Below, one piece after another: positions 6,203-12,899 of a stretch of DNA of 13,703 bases. The position numbers and the translations under genes are program-made. The stretch covers positions 1 through 13,703 of the forward strand of contig PNND01000095.1 in NCBI GenBank assembly GCA_013824045.1. The letters run 5' to 3'. The notes below the pieces were generated by a model. The model was given only the letters and a program-made list of their open reading frames with translations, was not told the DNA's origin and made no database searches. The stretch is from Rhodobacter sp. GTDB taxonomy: Bacteria > Pseudomonadota > Alphaproteobacteria > Rhodobacterales > Rhodobacteraceae. The stretch's first letter is position 1; every line of letters starts with the position of its first letter.

Positions 6203-6757
6203 TCTTCCTGACCCGTGCGGCGGCGTGCTTCTGAACCTGTGGCAGATCCGGCACGCCTGTTGTTGTTGCACCGGCAGATGATGCCGGGGCTATCGCCCTT
6301 GCCCAGGTCGCACAACAAGGCTGCGCACGGATTTTATGGTGCGGAAACGGCCACGTTACAGACCCCCTTCGCCGGGGTACGCCATAGCCCGCTTCCGACC
6401 ACAAGGCCGGCATCGCACAACAGATTTTGACCAGATTCGCATCTGGCCGCCATATGTTGCGCCTGATTTCCGCACAGATGTGCAGACACCACAACCCTTT
6501 GAACCGCAAAGGAATTCGGAGGTATAAGCACATGCTTGGCAGCCCGGCGAACCTGTCGAATTCCGTTTACGATTCCGTCATGTCCCCCAAGGCGAGAGTG
6601 AATCGCAAGGGGACGCTAGCAAGGTGGGGCGCGGGGGCGCAACCGAACTTCACGCTTGACAGGAAGATGACGAAAGCGAATCCGGCGGCCCTTGCAAATG
6701 AGCAACGCAAGGTGGCGGAAACGCAGAACTGGTGGGTTCAGCTCACGGCAGAAATGA
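6203..6757. other. Gene-poor region upstream of dnaA (leader/promoter region)
   Basis: These 555 bases separate the rpsT terminator from dnaA. The dnaA-proximal part holds a perfect hairpin CCGGCA-GATGA-TGCCGG (6271-6287) and, on the minus strand, a possible -10 (TAAAAT, within 6331-6336) with no good -35. Further out are an inverted repeat CCAGAT-TCGC-ATCTGG (6431-6446), two copies of TCGCACAACA (6308-6317 and 6413-6422) and four GANTC sites (6434, 6571, 6600, 6678). A plus-strand ORF with a good ribosome site starts at 6532 but runs through the rpsT terminator and into rpsT on the wrong strand, so I do not call it a gene. No cluster of DnaA boxes (TTATNCACA) is visible, so an origin here is not supported. 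Confidence 0.55.
6431..6446. repeat. Inverted repeat CCAGAT-N4-ATCTGG containing a GANTC site
   Basis: Two perfect 6-bp arms around TCGC, with GATTC at 6434-6438 inside. It lies about 230 bases upstream of the dnaA start, in the likely promoter-distal part of its control region. It could be a regulator site; no protein can be assigned. Confidence 0.4.
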
Positions 6758-6791
6758 CACAAGGCGCATCCGTTGCGGGATGCGCCTTGTG
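6758..6791 (-). terminator. Intrinsic terminator of rpsT
   Basis: CACAAGGCGCATCC (6758-6771), loop GTTGCG, GGATGCGCCTTGTG (6778-6791): a perfect 14-bp stem. On the minus strand it is followed by TCATTTCTG and preceded by TTTTCG. It begins 32 bases past the rpsT stop. A smaller stem AGGCC-GATCA-GGCCT (6801-6815) lies between the two. The T-tract is interrupted, but the stem is long and GC-rich. Confidence 0.85.
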
Positions 6792-6823
6792 CGAAAACAG
6801 AGGCCGATCAGGCCTGTTGTTGA

Positions 6824-7099
6824 TCAGGCGGCGGGGGTCGCCAGAGCCTTCACGCGGGCCGCGAGGCGCGAGATTTTGCGCGAGACAGTGTTGGCGTGCA
6901 GGATGCCCTTGGTGACGCCACGATCAAGTTCGGGCTGCGCGGCGCGCAGGGCGGCGACGGCGGCTTCGGCATTGCCCGAGGCAATCGCTTCTTCGACCTT
7001 GCGCACGAAGGTACGGATGCGCGAGCGGCGCGCCTTGTTGATGGCGAAGCGGGTCTCGGATTGACGGGCGCGCTTTTTGGACTGGGCCGTATTTGCCAT
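6824..7099 (-). CDS. rpsT: 30S ribosomal protein S20
   Basis: A 91-residue, Lys/Arg-rich, almost all-helical protein that binds 16S rRNA early in assembly of the small ribosomal subunit. It begins [20 protein letters not shown] and has the family pattern [19 protein letters not shown] and the C-terminal [19 protein letters not shown]. Length is close to the usual 87 or so. The ORF is open upstream to 7153, but the ATG at 7099 gives the canonical N-terminus and has AGGAAAC nine bases ahead. It is a single-gene unit: its own leader with a 9-bp stem lies upstream, and a 14-bp-stem terminator lies downstream. Upstream on the same strand is the enoyl-CoA hydratase, and dnaA follows 621 bases downstream. 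Confidence 0.97.
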   Translation of the reverse strand: MANTAQSKKRARQSETRFAINKARRSRIRTFVRKVEEAIASGNAEAAVAALRAAQPELDRGVTKGILHANTVSRKISRLAARVKALATPAA

Positions 7100-7118
7100 G
7101 GGCTGTTCGTTTCCTGTA

Positions 7119-7150
7119 GGTCTTTGTTTCAGATCGGTTGCACAAAGACC
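7119..7150 (-). promoter_or_regulatory. Stem-loop in the rpsT leader, just before the ribosome site
   Basis: On the minus strand, GGTCTTTGT (7150-7142), a 14-base loop and ACAAAGACC (7127-7119) make a perfect 9-bp stem, extendable by a G-U pair. It ends three bases before AGGAAAC, the rpsT Shine-Dalgarno. S20 synthesis is known to be feedback-controlled at translation in E. coli; a similar role here is inference from position only. Confidence 0.5.
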
Positions 7151-7175
7151 CAAGGCTCCGCCCCCCCGGGGAACG

Positions 7176-7185
7176 GAATCGATTC
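7176..7185. repeat. Two abutting GANTC sites forming a 10-bp palindrome upstream of rpsT
   Basis: GAATCGATTC, a perfect palindrome containing GAATC and GATTC side by side, 77 bases before the rpsT ATG. GANTC is the CcrM methylation site in alphaproteobacteria. It sits in the probable promoter or early leader of rpsT. Confidence 0.5.
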
Positions 7186-7272
7186 TTGCCTAAGCGGGCC
7201 CACGCGCATGTAACGGCGGGCTATAGGGCAAGCTGGGCGGAAAGAAAAGCCGGAAAATAAGGGGTTTCGCTG

Positions 7273-8049
7273 TTACTGGTCGCGAAATTGGGGTTCGCGC
7301 TTTTCCAGGAAAGCGGACATGCCTTCTTTCTGATCCTCGGTCGCGAAGACAGCGTTGAACATGCGGCGTTCAAAGAGGATGCCTTCGCGCAGTGTCGTTT
7401 CCTGCGCGCGGTTGACGCATTCCTTGACGATCATCGCGGTGAGGGCTGATTTCTGGGCGATCTTGGCGGCGGATTTCATCGCCTCGGTCATCAGATCCTT
7501 GGCCGGGACGATTCGGGAGACGAGGCCGCAGCGTTCCGCCTCGGCCGCGTCCATGAAGCGGCCCGTCAGGTTCATGTCCATCGCCTTGGCCTTGCCCACC
7601 GCGCGGGTGAGGCGCTGGGTGCCGCCCATGCCGGCGACGATGCCGAGGTTGATTTCAGGCTGGCCGAATTTGGCCGTATCGGCGGCGATGATGAAATCGC
7701 ACATCATGGCAAGTTCGCAGCCACCGCCAAGGCAATAGCCCGCCACGGCGGCGATGATCGGTTTGCGGCAGCGGGCGATGGCGTCGGCCTCGGGCGCAAA
7801 GAGATCGTCGAAAAAGACGTCGGTAAAGGATTTCTCGGCCATTTCCTTGACGTCGGCACCAGCGGCAAAGGCCTTTTCTGACCCGGTCACGACGATGCAG
7901 CGGACCTTGTCGTTACGGTCGGCCGTGGTGATGGCGGCGGCCAGTTCCTGCATCAGTTTGGCGTTGAGGGCATTGAGCGCCTCGGGCCGGTTCAGGCGGA
8001 TCAGGGCGATGTAATCCTCGATCTCGACGATGAGCGTCTCGTAGGCCAT
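7273..8049 (-). CDS. Enoyl-CoA hydratase (crotonase family)
   Basis: A 258-residue crotonase-fold enzyme that adds water to trans-2-enoyl-CoA in fatty-acid or amino-acid beta-oxidation, in the cytoplasm. The oxyanion-hole segments are [12 protein letters not shown] (59-70) and [11 protein letters not shown] (104-114). The two catalytic glutamates are E112 ([11 protein letters not shown]) and E132 (GQPEINLGI), twenty residues apart as in rat enoyl-CoA hydratase (E144/E164). Both present argues for a true hydratase rather than an isomerase or decarboxylase relative. The ORF is open to 8106, but the ATG at 8049 gives the usual short N-terminus ([13 protein letters not shown]) and has GGAG eight to nine bases ahead. 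It lies between mutM (73-base gap) and rpsT on the same strand; the link to either is genomic habit, not pathway. The exact acyl-CoA substrate is not readable. Confidence 0.94.
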   Translation of the reverse strand: MAYETLIVEIEDYIALIRLNRPEALNALNAKLMQELAAAITTADRNDKVRCIVVTGSEKAFAAGADVKEMAEKSFTDVFFDDLFAPEADAIARCRKPIIAAVAGYCLGGGCELAMMCDFIIAADTAKFGQPEINLGIVAGMGGTQRLTRAVGKAKAMDMNLTGRFMDAAEAERCGLVSRIVPAKDLMTEAMKSAAKIAQKSALTAMIVKECVNRAQETTLREGILFERRMFNAVFATEDQKEGMSAFLEKREPQFRDQ

Positions 8050-8122
8050 GTCACGGCTCCGTTCTTTTGTTGCCCAGACTCCTAGCAGCAACAGGGGCGT
8101 TATCAAGAGACGTGTCGTGAGG

Positions 8123-9025
8123 TCACTTCTGGCAGGAGGGGCAATAGAAGGATGAGCGGCCTGACTGGACGATGCGGCGGATGGTGTCGGCGCAACCGGG
8201 GGTTAGGCAGGGCTGGCTTTCGCGGCCGTAGACCTGAAAGCTGTGCTGAAAATAGCCAAGCTCGCCATCGGCCTGACGGTAATCGCGCAGGGAGGAACCG
8301 CCAGCGGTGATCGCCTCAGTGAGCACATCGCGGATGATGGGGACGAGGGCGGCGGCGCGGGGCGCGGCGATGCGGCCTGCCTTGCGCGCGGGGTGGATGC
8401 GGGCGCGGTAAAGCGTTTCGCAGACGTAGATATTGCCGAGGCCCGCGATGATGTGCTGGTCAAGCAGGGCGGATTTAATGGGGGTGTTGCGGCCTTTGAG
8501 CCGGGCCGCGAGGTAGGATTCGTTGAATTCATTGCCCAAGGGTTCGGGCCCGAGAACGGCCAATAGCGGATGCGCGTCGGCGTCGGCGGTGGCGGTTGGC
8601 ATCAGATCCATCGCGCCAAAGCGGCGGGCATCGTTGAAGGTGATGCGGGTGCCGTTGTCCATATCAAGGACCACGTGGTCATGCTTTTCCGGGGCGGGGT
8701 GGTGGTGGTGCCATTCGCCAAGGGTTTCGCGGGTGGTTTGATCGGATACCCCATCCCCCGAAACCGGGGGAGCAGAGGAGATCAGCATCCGGCCTGACAT
8801 GCCCAGATGGATCAGCAGGCTTTCCCCGGTGGAGAGGTCGGCCAAGATGTATTTTGAGCGGCGGCGCAGGGCGAGGACGCGGCTGCCTGTCAGCCGGGCG
8901 GCCATGTTGGGGGGAAAGGGCCAGCGCAGATCGGGACGGTTGACGGAGGCGCGCGTGATAACGCGGCCTTCCATCGCGGGCAGAAGGCCACGACGAACGG
9001 TTTCAACCTCGGGCAGTTCGGGCAT
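8123..9025 (-). CDS. mutM: Formamidopyrimidine-DNA glycosylase (Fpg/MutM)
   Basis: A 300-residue bifunctional base-excision enzyme that removes 8-oxoguanine and formamidopyrimidines and nicks the abasic site. It starts MPELPEVET; the proline after Met is the Schiff-base nucleophile and the next Glu is catalytic. K58 (SKYIL) is the conserved lysine of the N-terminal domain. GLGNIYVCE (195-203) is in the helix-two-turn-helix. The C-terminal zinc finger uses C273, C278, C295 and C298, with C-X4-C spacing in the first half, as seen in alphaproteobacterial members. Relative to the usual sequence there are roughly 17-20 extra residues after GRMLIS (about 84-104), before [13 protein letters not shown]. 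The frame stays open upstream to 10051, antisense to ubiE, but the ATG at 9025 is unmistakable. It is divergent from ubiE. Confidence 0.97.
   Translation of the reverse strand: MPELPEVETVRRGLLPAMEGRVITRASVNRPDLRWPFPPNMAARLTGSRVLALRRRSKYILADLSTGESLLIHLGMSGRMLISSAPPVSGDGVSDQTTRETLGEWHHHHPAPEKHDHVVLDMDNGTRITFNDARRFGAMDLMPTATADADAHPLLAVLGPEPLGNEFNESYLAARLKGRNTPIKSALLDQHIIAGLGNIYVCETLYRARIHPARKAGRIAAPRAAALVPIIRDVLTEAITAGGSSLRDYRQADGELGYFQHSFQVYGRESQPCLTPGCADTIRRIVQSGRSSFYCPSCQK
8754..8771. repeat. 18-bp perfect hairpin sequence inside mutM
   Basis: TCCCCCG, AAAC, CGGGGGA: 7-bp arms and a 4-base loop, lying inside the extra segment of the Fpg protein. It looks like a small palindromic insertion; only one copy of this exact hairpin was noticed in the window. 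Confidence 0.45.
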
Positions 9026-9053
9026 TCGGGGGCCTGTCGGACATGTGGGCGCA

Positions 9054-9081
9054 TTGCAGCGCCGTTGAACCGGCCTATAAG
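9054..9081 (+). promoter_or_regulatory. Probable ubiE promoter
   Basis: TTGCAG (9054-9059), 16 bases, TATAAG (9076-9081; 5 of 6 for the -10). The -35 overlaps an inverted repeat GGCGC-ATTGCA-GCGCC (9048-9063), which could bind a regulator. Transcription would begin near 9088, about 25 bases before the ubiE ATG. Confidence 0.4.
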
Positions 9082-9112
9082 GAGGGGCAGGCAAGAGGAA
9101 CGGCAAGACCCC

Positions 9113-9865
9113 ATGACCGACGAAGATCAAGGCACCACCCATTTCGGCTTTCAGACTGTGCCGGAAGGCGACAAGGCGGGCATGGTGCATGGCGTCTTTA
9201 CCCGCGTGGCAAGCCGCTATGACATCATGAACGATCTGATGTCGGGCGGGGTGCATCGGCTGTGGAAGGACGGGATGATGGACTGGCTGGCCCCACGGCC
9301 GGGCCAGAGGTTGCTGGATGTGGCCGGGGGCACGGGCGACGTGGCCTTCCGGTTCCTGAAGCGCGCGGCCGGGGCATCGGCGGTTGTGCTGGACATGACC
9401 GAATCGATGCTGGTGGAAGGGCGCAAGCGAGCCGAGGCGGAGCGGCAGGCAGAGCGGCTGGACTGGGTGGTGGGCGATGCGATGGCCCTGCCCTTTGCCG
9501 ACAATTCCTTTGACGTCTACACGATCAGCTTTGGCATCCGGAACGTGACGCGGGTGCAGGACGCGCTGACCGAGGCCTATCGCGTGCTGCGGCCCGGCGG
9601 GCGGTTGATGGTGCTGGAATTCAGCCACATCCCGAATGACCTGCTGCAGAAGGCCTATGACGCCTATTCGTTCAATGTGATCCCGGTGATGGGGCAGATC
9701 GTGGCGAAGGATCGCGACAGCTATCAGTATCTGGTGGAATCGATCCGGAAGTTCCCCGATCAGGAAACCTTCGCCAGCATGATCCGCAAGGCGGGGTTCG
9801 GGCAGGTGAAGTATCGCAACCTGACGATGGGCGTGGCGGCGCTGCATTCGGGCTGGAAGCTCTGA
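9113..9865 (+). CDS. ubiE: Ubiquinone/menaquinone biosynthesis C-methyltransferase UbiE
   Basis: A 250-residue SAM-dependent methyltransferase that C-methylates 2-polyprenyl-6-methoxy-1,4-benzoquinol in ubiquinone synthesis (and demethylmenaquinol where present). The first family signature is [18 protein letters not shown] (36-53). SAM-binding motif I is [13 protein letters not shown] (67-79), with D94 (VVLDMTESM) and [10 protein letters not shown] (121-130) following. The second signature [15 protein letters not shown] (157-171) is present, as is the usual C-terminal [11 protein letters not shown]. The ATG at 9113 yields [13 protein letters not shown], typical of Rhodobacterales UbiE; the frame is open 48 bases further back with no family similarity. 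The ribosome site is AGAGGAA, somewhat distant. It is followed after one base by ubiB, so the two form an operon, divergent from mutM. Confidence 0.97.
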   Translation: MTDEDQGTTHFGFQTVPEGDKAGMVHGVFTRVASRYDIMNDLMSGGVHRLWKDGMMDWLAPRPGQRLLDVAGGTGDVAFRFLKRAAGASAVVLDMTESMLVEGRKRAEAERQAERLDWVVGDAMALPFADNSFDVYTISFGIRNVTRVQDALTEAYRVLRPGGRLMVLEFSHIPNDLLQKAYDAYSFNVIPVMGQIVAKDRDSYQYLVESIRKFPDQETFASMIRKAGFGQVKYRNLTMGVAALHSGWKL

Positions 9866-9866
9866 C

Positions 9867-11396
9867 GTGAGGGGACCGCATAACATCTGGCGTCTGATCC
9901 GCACGGGCGCGACGCTGGAGCGCACCGGCGCGATGGCCGTGGTGCTGGAGGCGTTTCGGGCGCCGCCGTCCATTCGCATTGCGGCGCGGTTGCTGGGCTG
10001 GCCGTTCAAATGGCTGGGCCTGCGCGGCGATCCGGCGCTGCCGCCCGCCACACGGGCGCTGACGGCGCTGGGGCCGGCCTATATCAAGTTCGGGCAGATC
10101 CTTTCCACCCGCCCGGATGTGGTGGGCGACGAGTTGGCCGAGCAGTTGAAATATCTGCAGGATCAGTTGCCGCCCTTCCCGCGCGACGTGGCCAAGAAGA
10201 TGATCGAGGCCGAATTGGAAGTGCCGGTCGATCAGGTGTTTTCAGAATTCTCGGAGCCGGTTGCGGCAGCCTCTATCGCGCAGGTGCATCGGGCGCGGCT
10301 GGCCGAGACGGGCGAGGAAGTGGCGGTCAAGGTGCTGCGCCCCGGGATCGAGCGGGCCTTTCGCAAGGATATTGATGCCTTCTACCTTATCGCGCGGACG
10401 ATCGAGATCGTGGCACCTGCGGCGCGGCGTTTGCGGCCCATGGATGTGATCGCGCATTTCGAAGGCGTGGTCATGGGCGAGTTGGATCTCCGGCTGGAAT
10501 CCTCGGCTGCGGCCGAATTTGCGGCGAATACCGAGAAGGATGAAGGGTTCCGCGTGCCGAGGCCGGTCTGGGCGCTGTCGGGGCGGACGGTGATGACGCT
10601 GGGCTGGGCCGAGGGCATCGGGATGAACGACAACGCCGCGATCGATGCGGCGGGGCATGACCGGAAGGTTCTGGCGACGCGGGTGCTGTCTCTGTTTCTG
10701 AGCCATGCGCTGCGGGATGGGTTCTTTCATGCCGACATGCATCAGGGGAACCTGAAAGTGGGTGCGGATGGGGCGATCATCGCGCTGGATTTCGGGATCA
10801 TGGGGCGGATCGACGAATACACCCGCCGCGTTTATGCCGAGATCCTGATGGGGTTCATCCGCAAGGATTACCGCCGCGTGGCCGAGGTGCATTTCGAGGC
10901 GGGCTACGTGCCTGCGGATCGGGATATCGACGAATTCGCCCGGGCGCTGCGGGCGGTGGGTGAGCCGATTTTCGGCATGGATGCGAGCCGGATTTCGATG
11001 GCGCGGCTGCTGGCCTATCTGTTTGATGTGACGGAACGCTTTGGGATGCAGACGCGGACGGAATTGATCCTGCTGCAGCGGACTATGGTGGTGGTGGAAG
11101 GCGTGGCGCGGTCGCTGGATCCACATATCAACATCTGGCAGGTCGCGCGGCCGGTGGTGGAGAGCTATATCGCCAAGAATATTGGGCCGGCGGCCCTGCT
11201 GCGGGATCTGGTGCAGACGGCACGGGTGCTGAGCCGGTTCGGGCCAAAGCTGCCGCGCATGGTGGAGGCGGCGCTGATCGCGCAGGCCGAACCGTCGCGC
11301 CCCTTGGCCCCGCCACGGCGGCGGTCGCGGTGGTATCTGATTCCGCTGGGGGTTCTTGTCTTTGCCGCAGGGATCGGGCTGGGCGTGCTGATCTAG
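9867..11396 (+). CDS. ubiB: UbiB, atypical kinase-like ATPase for ubiquinone biosynthesis, GTG start
   Basis: A 509-residue protein of the UbiB/ABC1/ADCK family, an atypical kinase-fold ATPase needed for coenzyme Q synthesis at the membrane. Family marks in order: KFGQ (74-77) in [14 protein letters not shown]; the Ala-rich loop AAASIAQVH (133-141) that replaces the P-loop; the lysine K155 in VAVKVLRPG; the acidic GELDLRLE (204-211); HADMHQGN (288-295); and DFG (308-310). The last 22 or so residues ([21 protein letters not shown]) are a membrane segment after a basic linker. The start is GTG at 9867, one base past the ubiE stop; [10 protein letters not shown] is the usual N-terminus. Its stop overlaps that of the convergent phosphotransferase gene on a CTAG. 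Confidence 0.96.
   Translation: MRGPHNIWRLIRTGATLERTGAMAVVLEAFRAPPSIRIAARLLGWPFKWLGLRGDPALPPATRALTALGPAYIKFGQILSTRPDVVGDELAEQLKYLQDQLPPFPRDVAKKMIEAELEVPVDQVFSEFSEPVAAASIAQVHRARLAETGEEVAVKVLRPGIERAFRKDIDAFYLIARTIEIVAPAARRLRPMDVIAHFEGVVMGELDLRLESSAAAEFAANTEKDEGFRVPRPVWALSGRTVMTLGWAEGIGMNDNAAIDAAGHDRKVLATRVLSLFLSHALRDGFFHADMHQGNLKVGADGAIIALDFGIMGRIDEYTRRVYAEILMGFIRKDYRRVAEVHFEAGYVPADRDIDEFARALRAVGEPIFGMDASRISMARLLAYLFDVTERFGMQTRTELILLQRTMVVVEGVARSLDPHINIWQVARPVVESYIAKNIGPAALLRDLVQTARVLSRFGPKLPRMVEAALIAQAEPSRPLAPPRRRSRWYLIPLGVLVFAAGIGLGVLI
11393..11396. other. Shared CTAG: overlapping stop codons of convergent ubiB and phosphotransferase genes
   Basis: The palindrome CTAG gives TAG to ubiB on plus (11394-11396) and TAG to the phosphotransferase on minus (11395-11393). 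There is no intergenic space and therefore no terminator of its own between the two genes. Confidence 0.9.
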
Positions 11397-12196
11397 AGCG
11401 CGGCAAGTTCGATCTGCAGCGCGCGGGCATAATCGGCATCGCCGCGCGCCGCTTTCCAAGCGCAATGGGCGGCGATGCGCCAGAGATAAAGCGGGCGCAG
11501 GGCGCGGCTGCGCGTGACGATTTCCGCAGACGGATAGGCGGCGAAGAGCGCCGCGGCCCAGCCGACAGGTACGATCCGGCCTGTATAGAGCCACATCATG
11601 GCGGGCGAGGTGAGGGTGGCGAGGTCTTCGGCCGGGTCGCCCATGCCGGGACATTGCCAATCTATGAGCAACGGTCCTGACGGCGTGGCGAGGATATTGC
11701 CCGGCACCACATCGGCATGAACCGGCCGCGGCGCGACCGGGGGAAGGCCGGGATCGGGCGGCGGGGGTGGCAAATCGGGCGGGGCGAAGCTGATGGCGTG
11801 GGCCAGAAGCGCGGCGCTGCCATTGGGCAGCGGACGGAACGCATCAGGAGGAAGCGCGGCGCTGTGCAGGCGGTGCAGCATCCGGGCGACGGGCGCGGGA
11901 TCGCCTTGCCAGATGCTTCCCTGAGCGTGATCGTAGATGATCCAATCAGCGCCATTGGCCCGCAGGCGGGGGGCAAGGCCGAGAGGGGACAGCAGGGTGA
12001 GGGCTTTGGCCTCTGCCATGGGGTCATTCGGGAAGAGCGGGCTGGCGGCATCGGGGCGGTGATGCTTGACCACGAAACGGCCCACCCGCCAGACCGCGTT
12101 GGAGCGACCGCCGTCCATGGCCTGCCAATCGCCCGGCTGAAGGCTGGGGTCGAGCCGGGCAAGGGCGGCTAGGGCGGCGGATGGGGGCGTTTTCAT
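11393..12196 (-). CDS. APH/choline kinase-like phosphotransferase
   Basis: A 267-residue protein of the aminoglycoside-phosphotransferase/choline-kinase fold. Visible kinase elements: the nucleotide loop DGGRSNAVWRV (28-38), the ATP-binding lysine K44 (FVVKHH), the helix-C glutamate near E62 (MAEAKAL), the catalytic loop HADVVPGN (160-167, with D162 and N167), and the metal-binding IDWQ (D179) followed by GDPAEDLA. Family members phosphorylate small hydroxyl compounds such as choline, ethanolamine, sugars or amino acids, or drugs; nothing here says which. A Pro-rich stretch (139-157) precedes the catalytic loop. The ATG at 12196 is favoured over 12232 by the family's N-terminal length, but has no good ribosome site. 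The stop shares a CTAG with ubiB. The gene follows flgD by 42 bases on the same strand and could be read through from it. Confidence 0.82.
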   Translation of the reverse strand: MKTPPSAALAALARLDPSLQPGDWQAMDGGRSNAVWRVGRFVVKHHRPDAASPLFPNDPMAEAKALTLLSPLGLAPRLRANGADWIIYDHAQGSIWQGDPAPVARMLHRLHSAALPPDAFRPLPNGSAALLAHAISFAPPDLPPPPPDPGLPPVAPRPVHADVVPGNILATPSGPLLIDWQCPGMGDPAEDLATLTSPAMMWLYTGRIVPVGWAAALFAAYPSAEIVTRSRALRPLYLWRIAAHCAWKAARGDADYARALQIELAAL

Positions 12197-12238
12197 GGGG
12201 GCGGACCCTAGCGTCGGGGGCCGCCGCCGCAAGAGAGA

Positions 12239-12889
12239 TCAGGGCATCCGCAGCGCCGTGACGTCTGAGGCGGAAACGGCAATGCCGCCGCGCAGGATCA
12301 GGGTGATCTGGTCACCATCCCGGCGCGCCTCTTCGATGGGGGCGTAGGATTGGATGGGATCGGTGCGGATCACCTCATCCCCTACCCGGCTTTCGAGGCG
12401 CAGCTGATAACGGCCCGGCGGCAATGGATCGCCAGCCGCATCCGCGCCGAGCCACGCATAGCTGCGGCTGCCCGGCGGGACGGTTTCACGCGAAACAAGG
12501 GTCCCGGAGGCATCCGTGACGGTGAGGACCAGATTATCCGCCGCCGGGGCCGGGTTGGGCGTGAGGGTGATGGCGCTGCCGTCATACCAGACATCGGCGG
12601 GGGTCCGCGCCTCTTGCCCGACCCAGCCGGACAGTTGCGCCATGCCCATCAGGCTGAACTGTGCGGCGAGGCCGGAGAGAAGCTGATTGGTCTGCACCTG
12701 CTGTTCGACGCCGGAAAAGGTGGCCAGTTGCACCGCGAAATCGGTGGAATCGAGCGGGTTCAGGGGATCCTGATTCTGCATCTGGGTGGTCAGCATTTTA
12801 AGGAATGTCGTGAAATCCGATCCCGGGGATGCCGAGAAAGACCGGTTTGTCGGTGGGGCAGATGCAGGGGCAGGGGTGATTGTGGTCAT
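12239..12889 (-). CDS. flgD: Flagellar hook assembly (hook-cap) protein FlgD
   Basis: A 216-residue protein that forms the scaffold cap on which hook subunits assemble outside the cell; exported by the flagellar type III system, so no cleaved signal is expected. The hallmark N-terminal region is present at about 25-70: DFTTFLKMLTTQMQNQDPLNPLDS, then TDFAVQLATFSGVEQQVQTNQLL. The C-terminal half (about 90-200) is beta-rich with the FLG/FN3-like segment (LTVTDASGTLVSRE, then PPGRYQLRLE). The ATG at 12889 (MTTITPAPAS) is chosen because AAAGGA sits five bases before it and overlaps the fliK stop; the ORF is open further upstream only in fliK antiphase. Ten bases separate it from fliK, so the pair is an operon. 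The rest of the flagellar cluster lies to the right. Confidence 0.95.
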   Translation of the reverse strand: MTTITPAPASAPPTNRSFSASPGSDFTTFLKMLTTQMQNQDPLNPLDSTDFAVQLATFSGVEQQVQTNQLLSGLAAQFSLMGMAQLSGWVGQEARTPADVWYDGSAITLTPNPAPAADNLVLTVTDASGTLVSRETVPPGSRSYAWLGADAAGDPLPPGRYQLRLESRVGDEVIRTDPIQSYAPIEEARRDGDQITLILRGGIAVSASDVTALRMP

Positions 12890-12899
12890 GGTGATCCTT

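Noticed and set aside
6203..6271. 23-residue N-terminal extension of DnaA (start at 6271)
   Set aside because: The extension (MQQQQACRIC and on) has no similarity to DnaA domain I, and MTNETWG at 6202 matches family starts.
6203..6826. Chromosomal origin (oriC) upstream of dnaA
   Set aside because: No cluster of TTATNCACA-type DnaA boxes and no clear AT-rich unwinding element could be found. In many alphaproteobacteria the origin is not at dnaA.
9026..10051. Open frame continuing upstream of mutM, antisense to ubiE, giving a 642-residue ORF
   Set aside because: The Fpg N-terminus (MPELPEVET) at 9025 is exact. The extension is low-complexity Arg/His/Pro-rich, typical of antisense reading of GC-rich coding DNA.
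10242..11660. 472-codon minus-strand ORF antisense to ubiB
   Set aside because: UbiB on the plus strand has all its family motifs. The antisense product is Arg/His/Pro-rich without any domain and reflects third-position GC bias.
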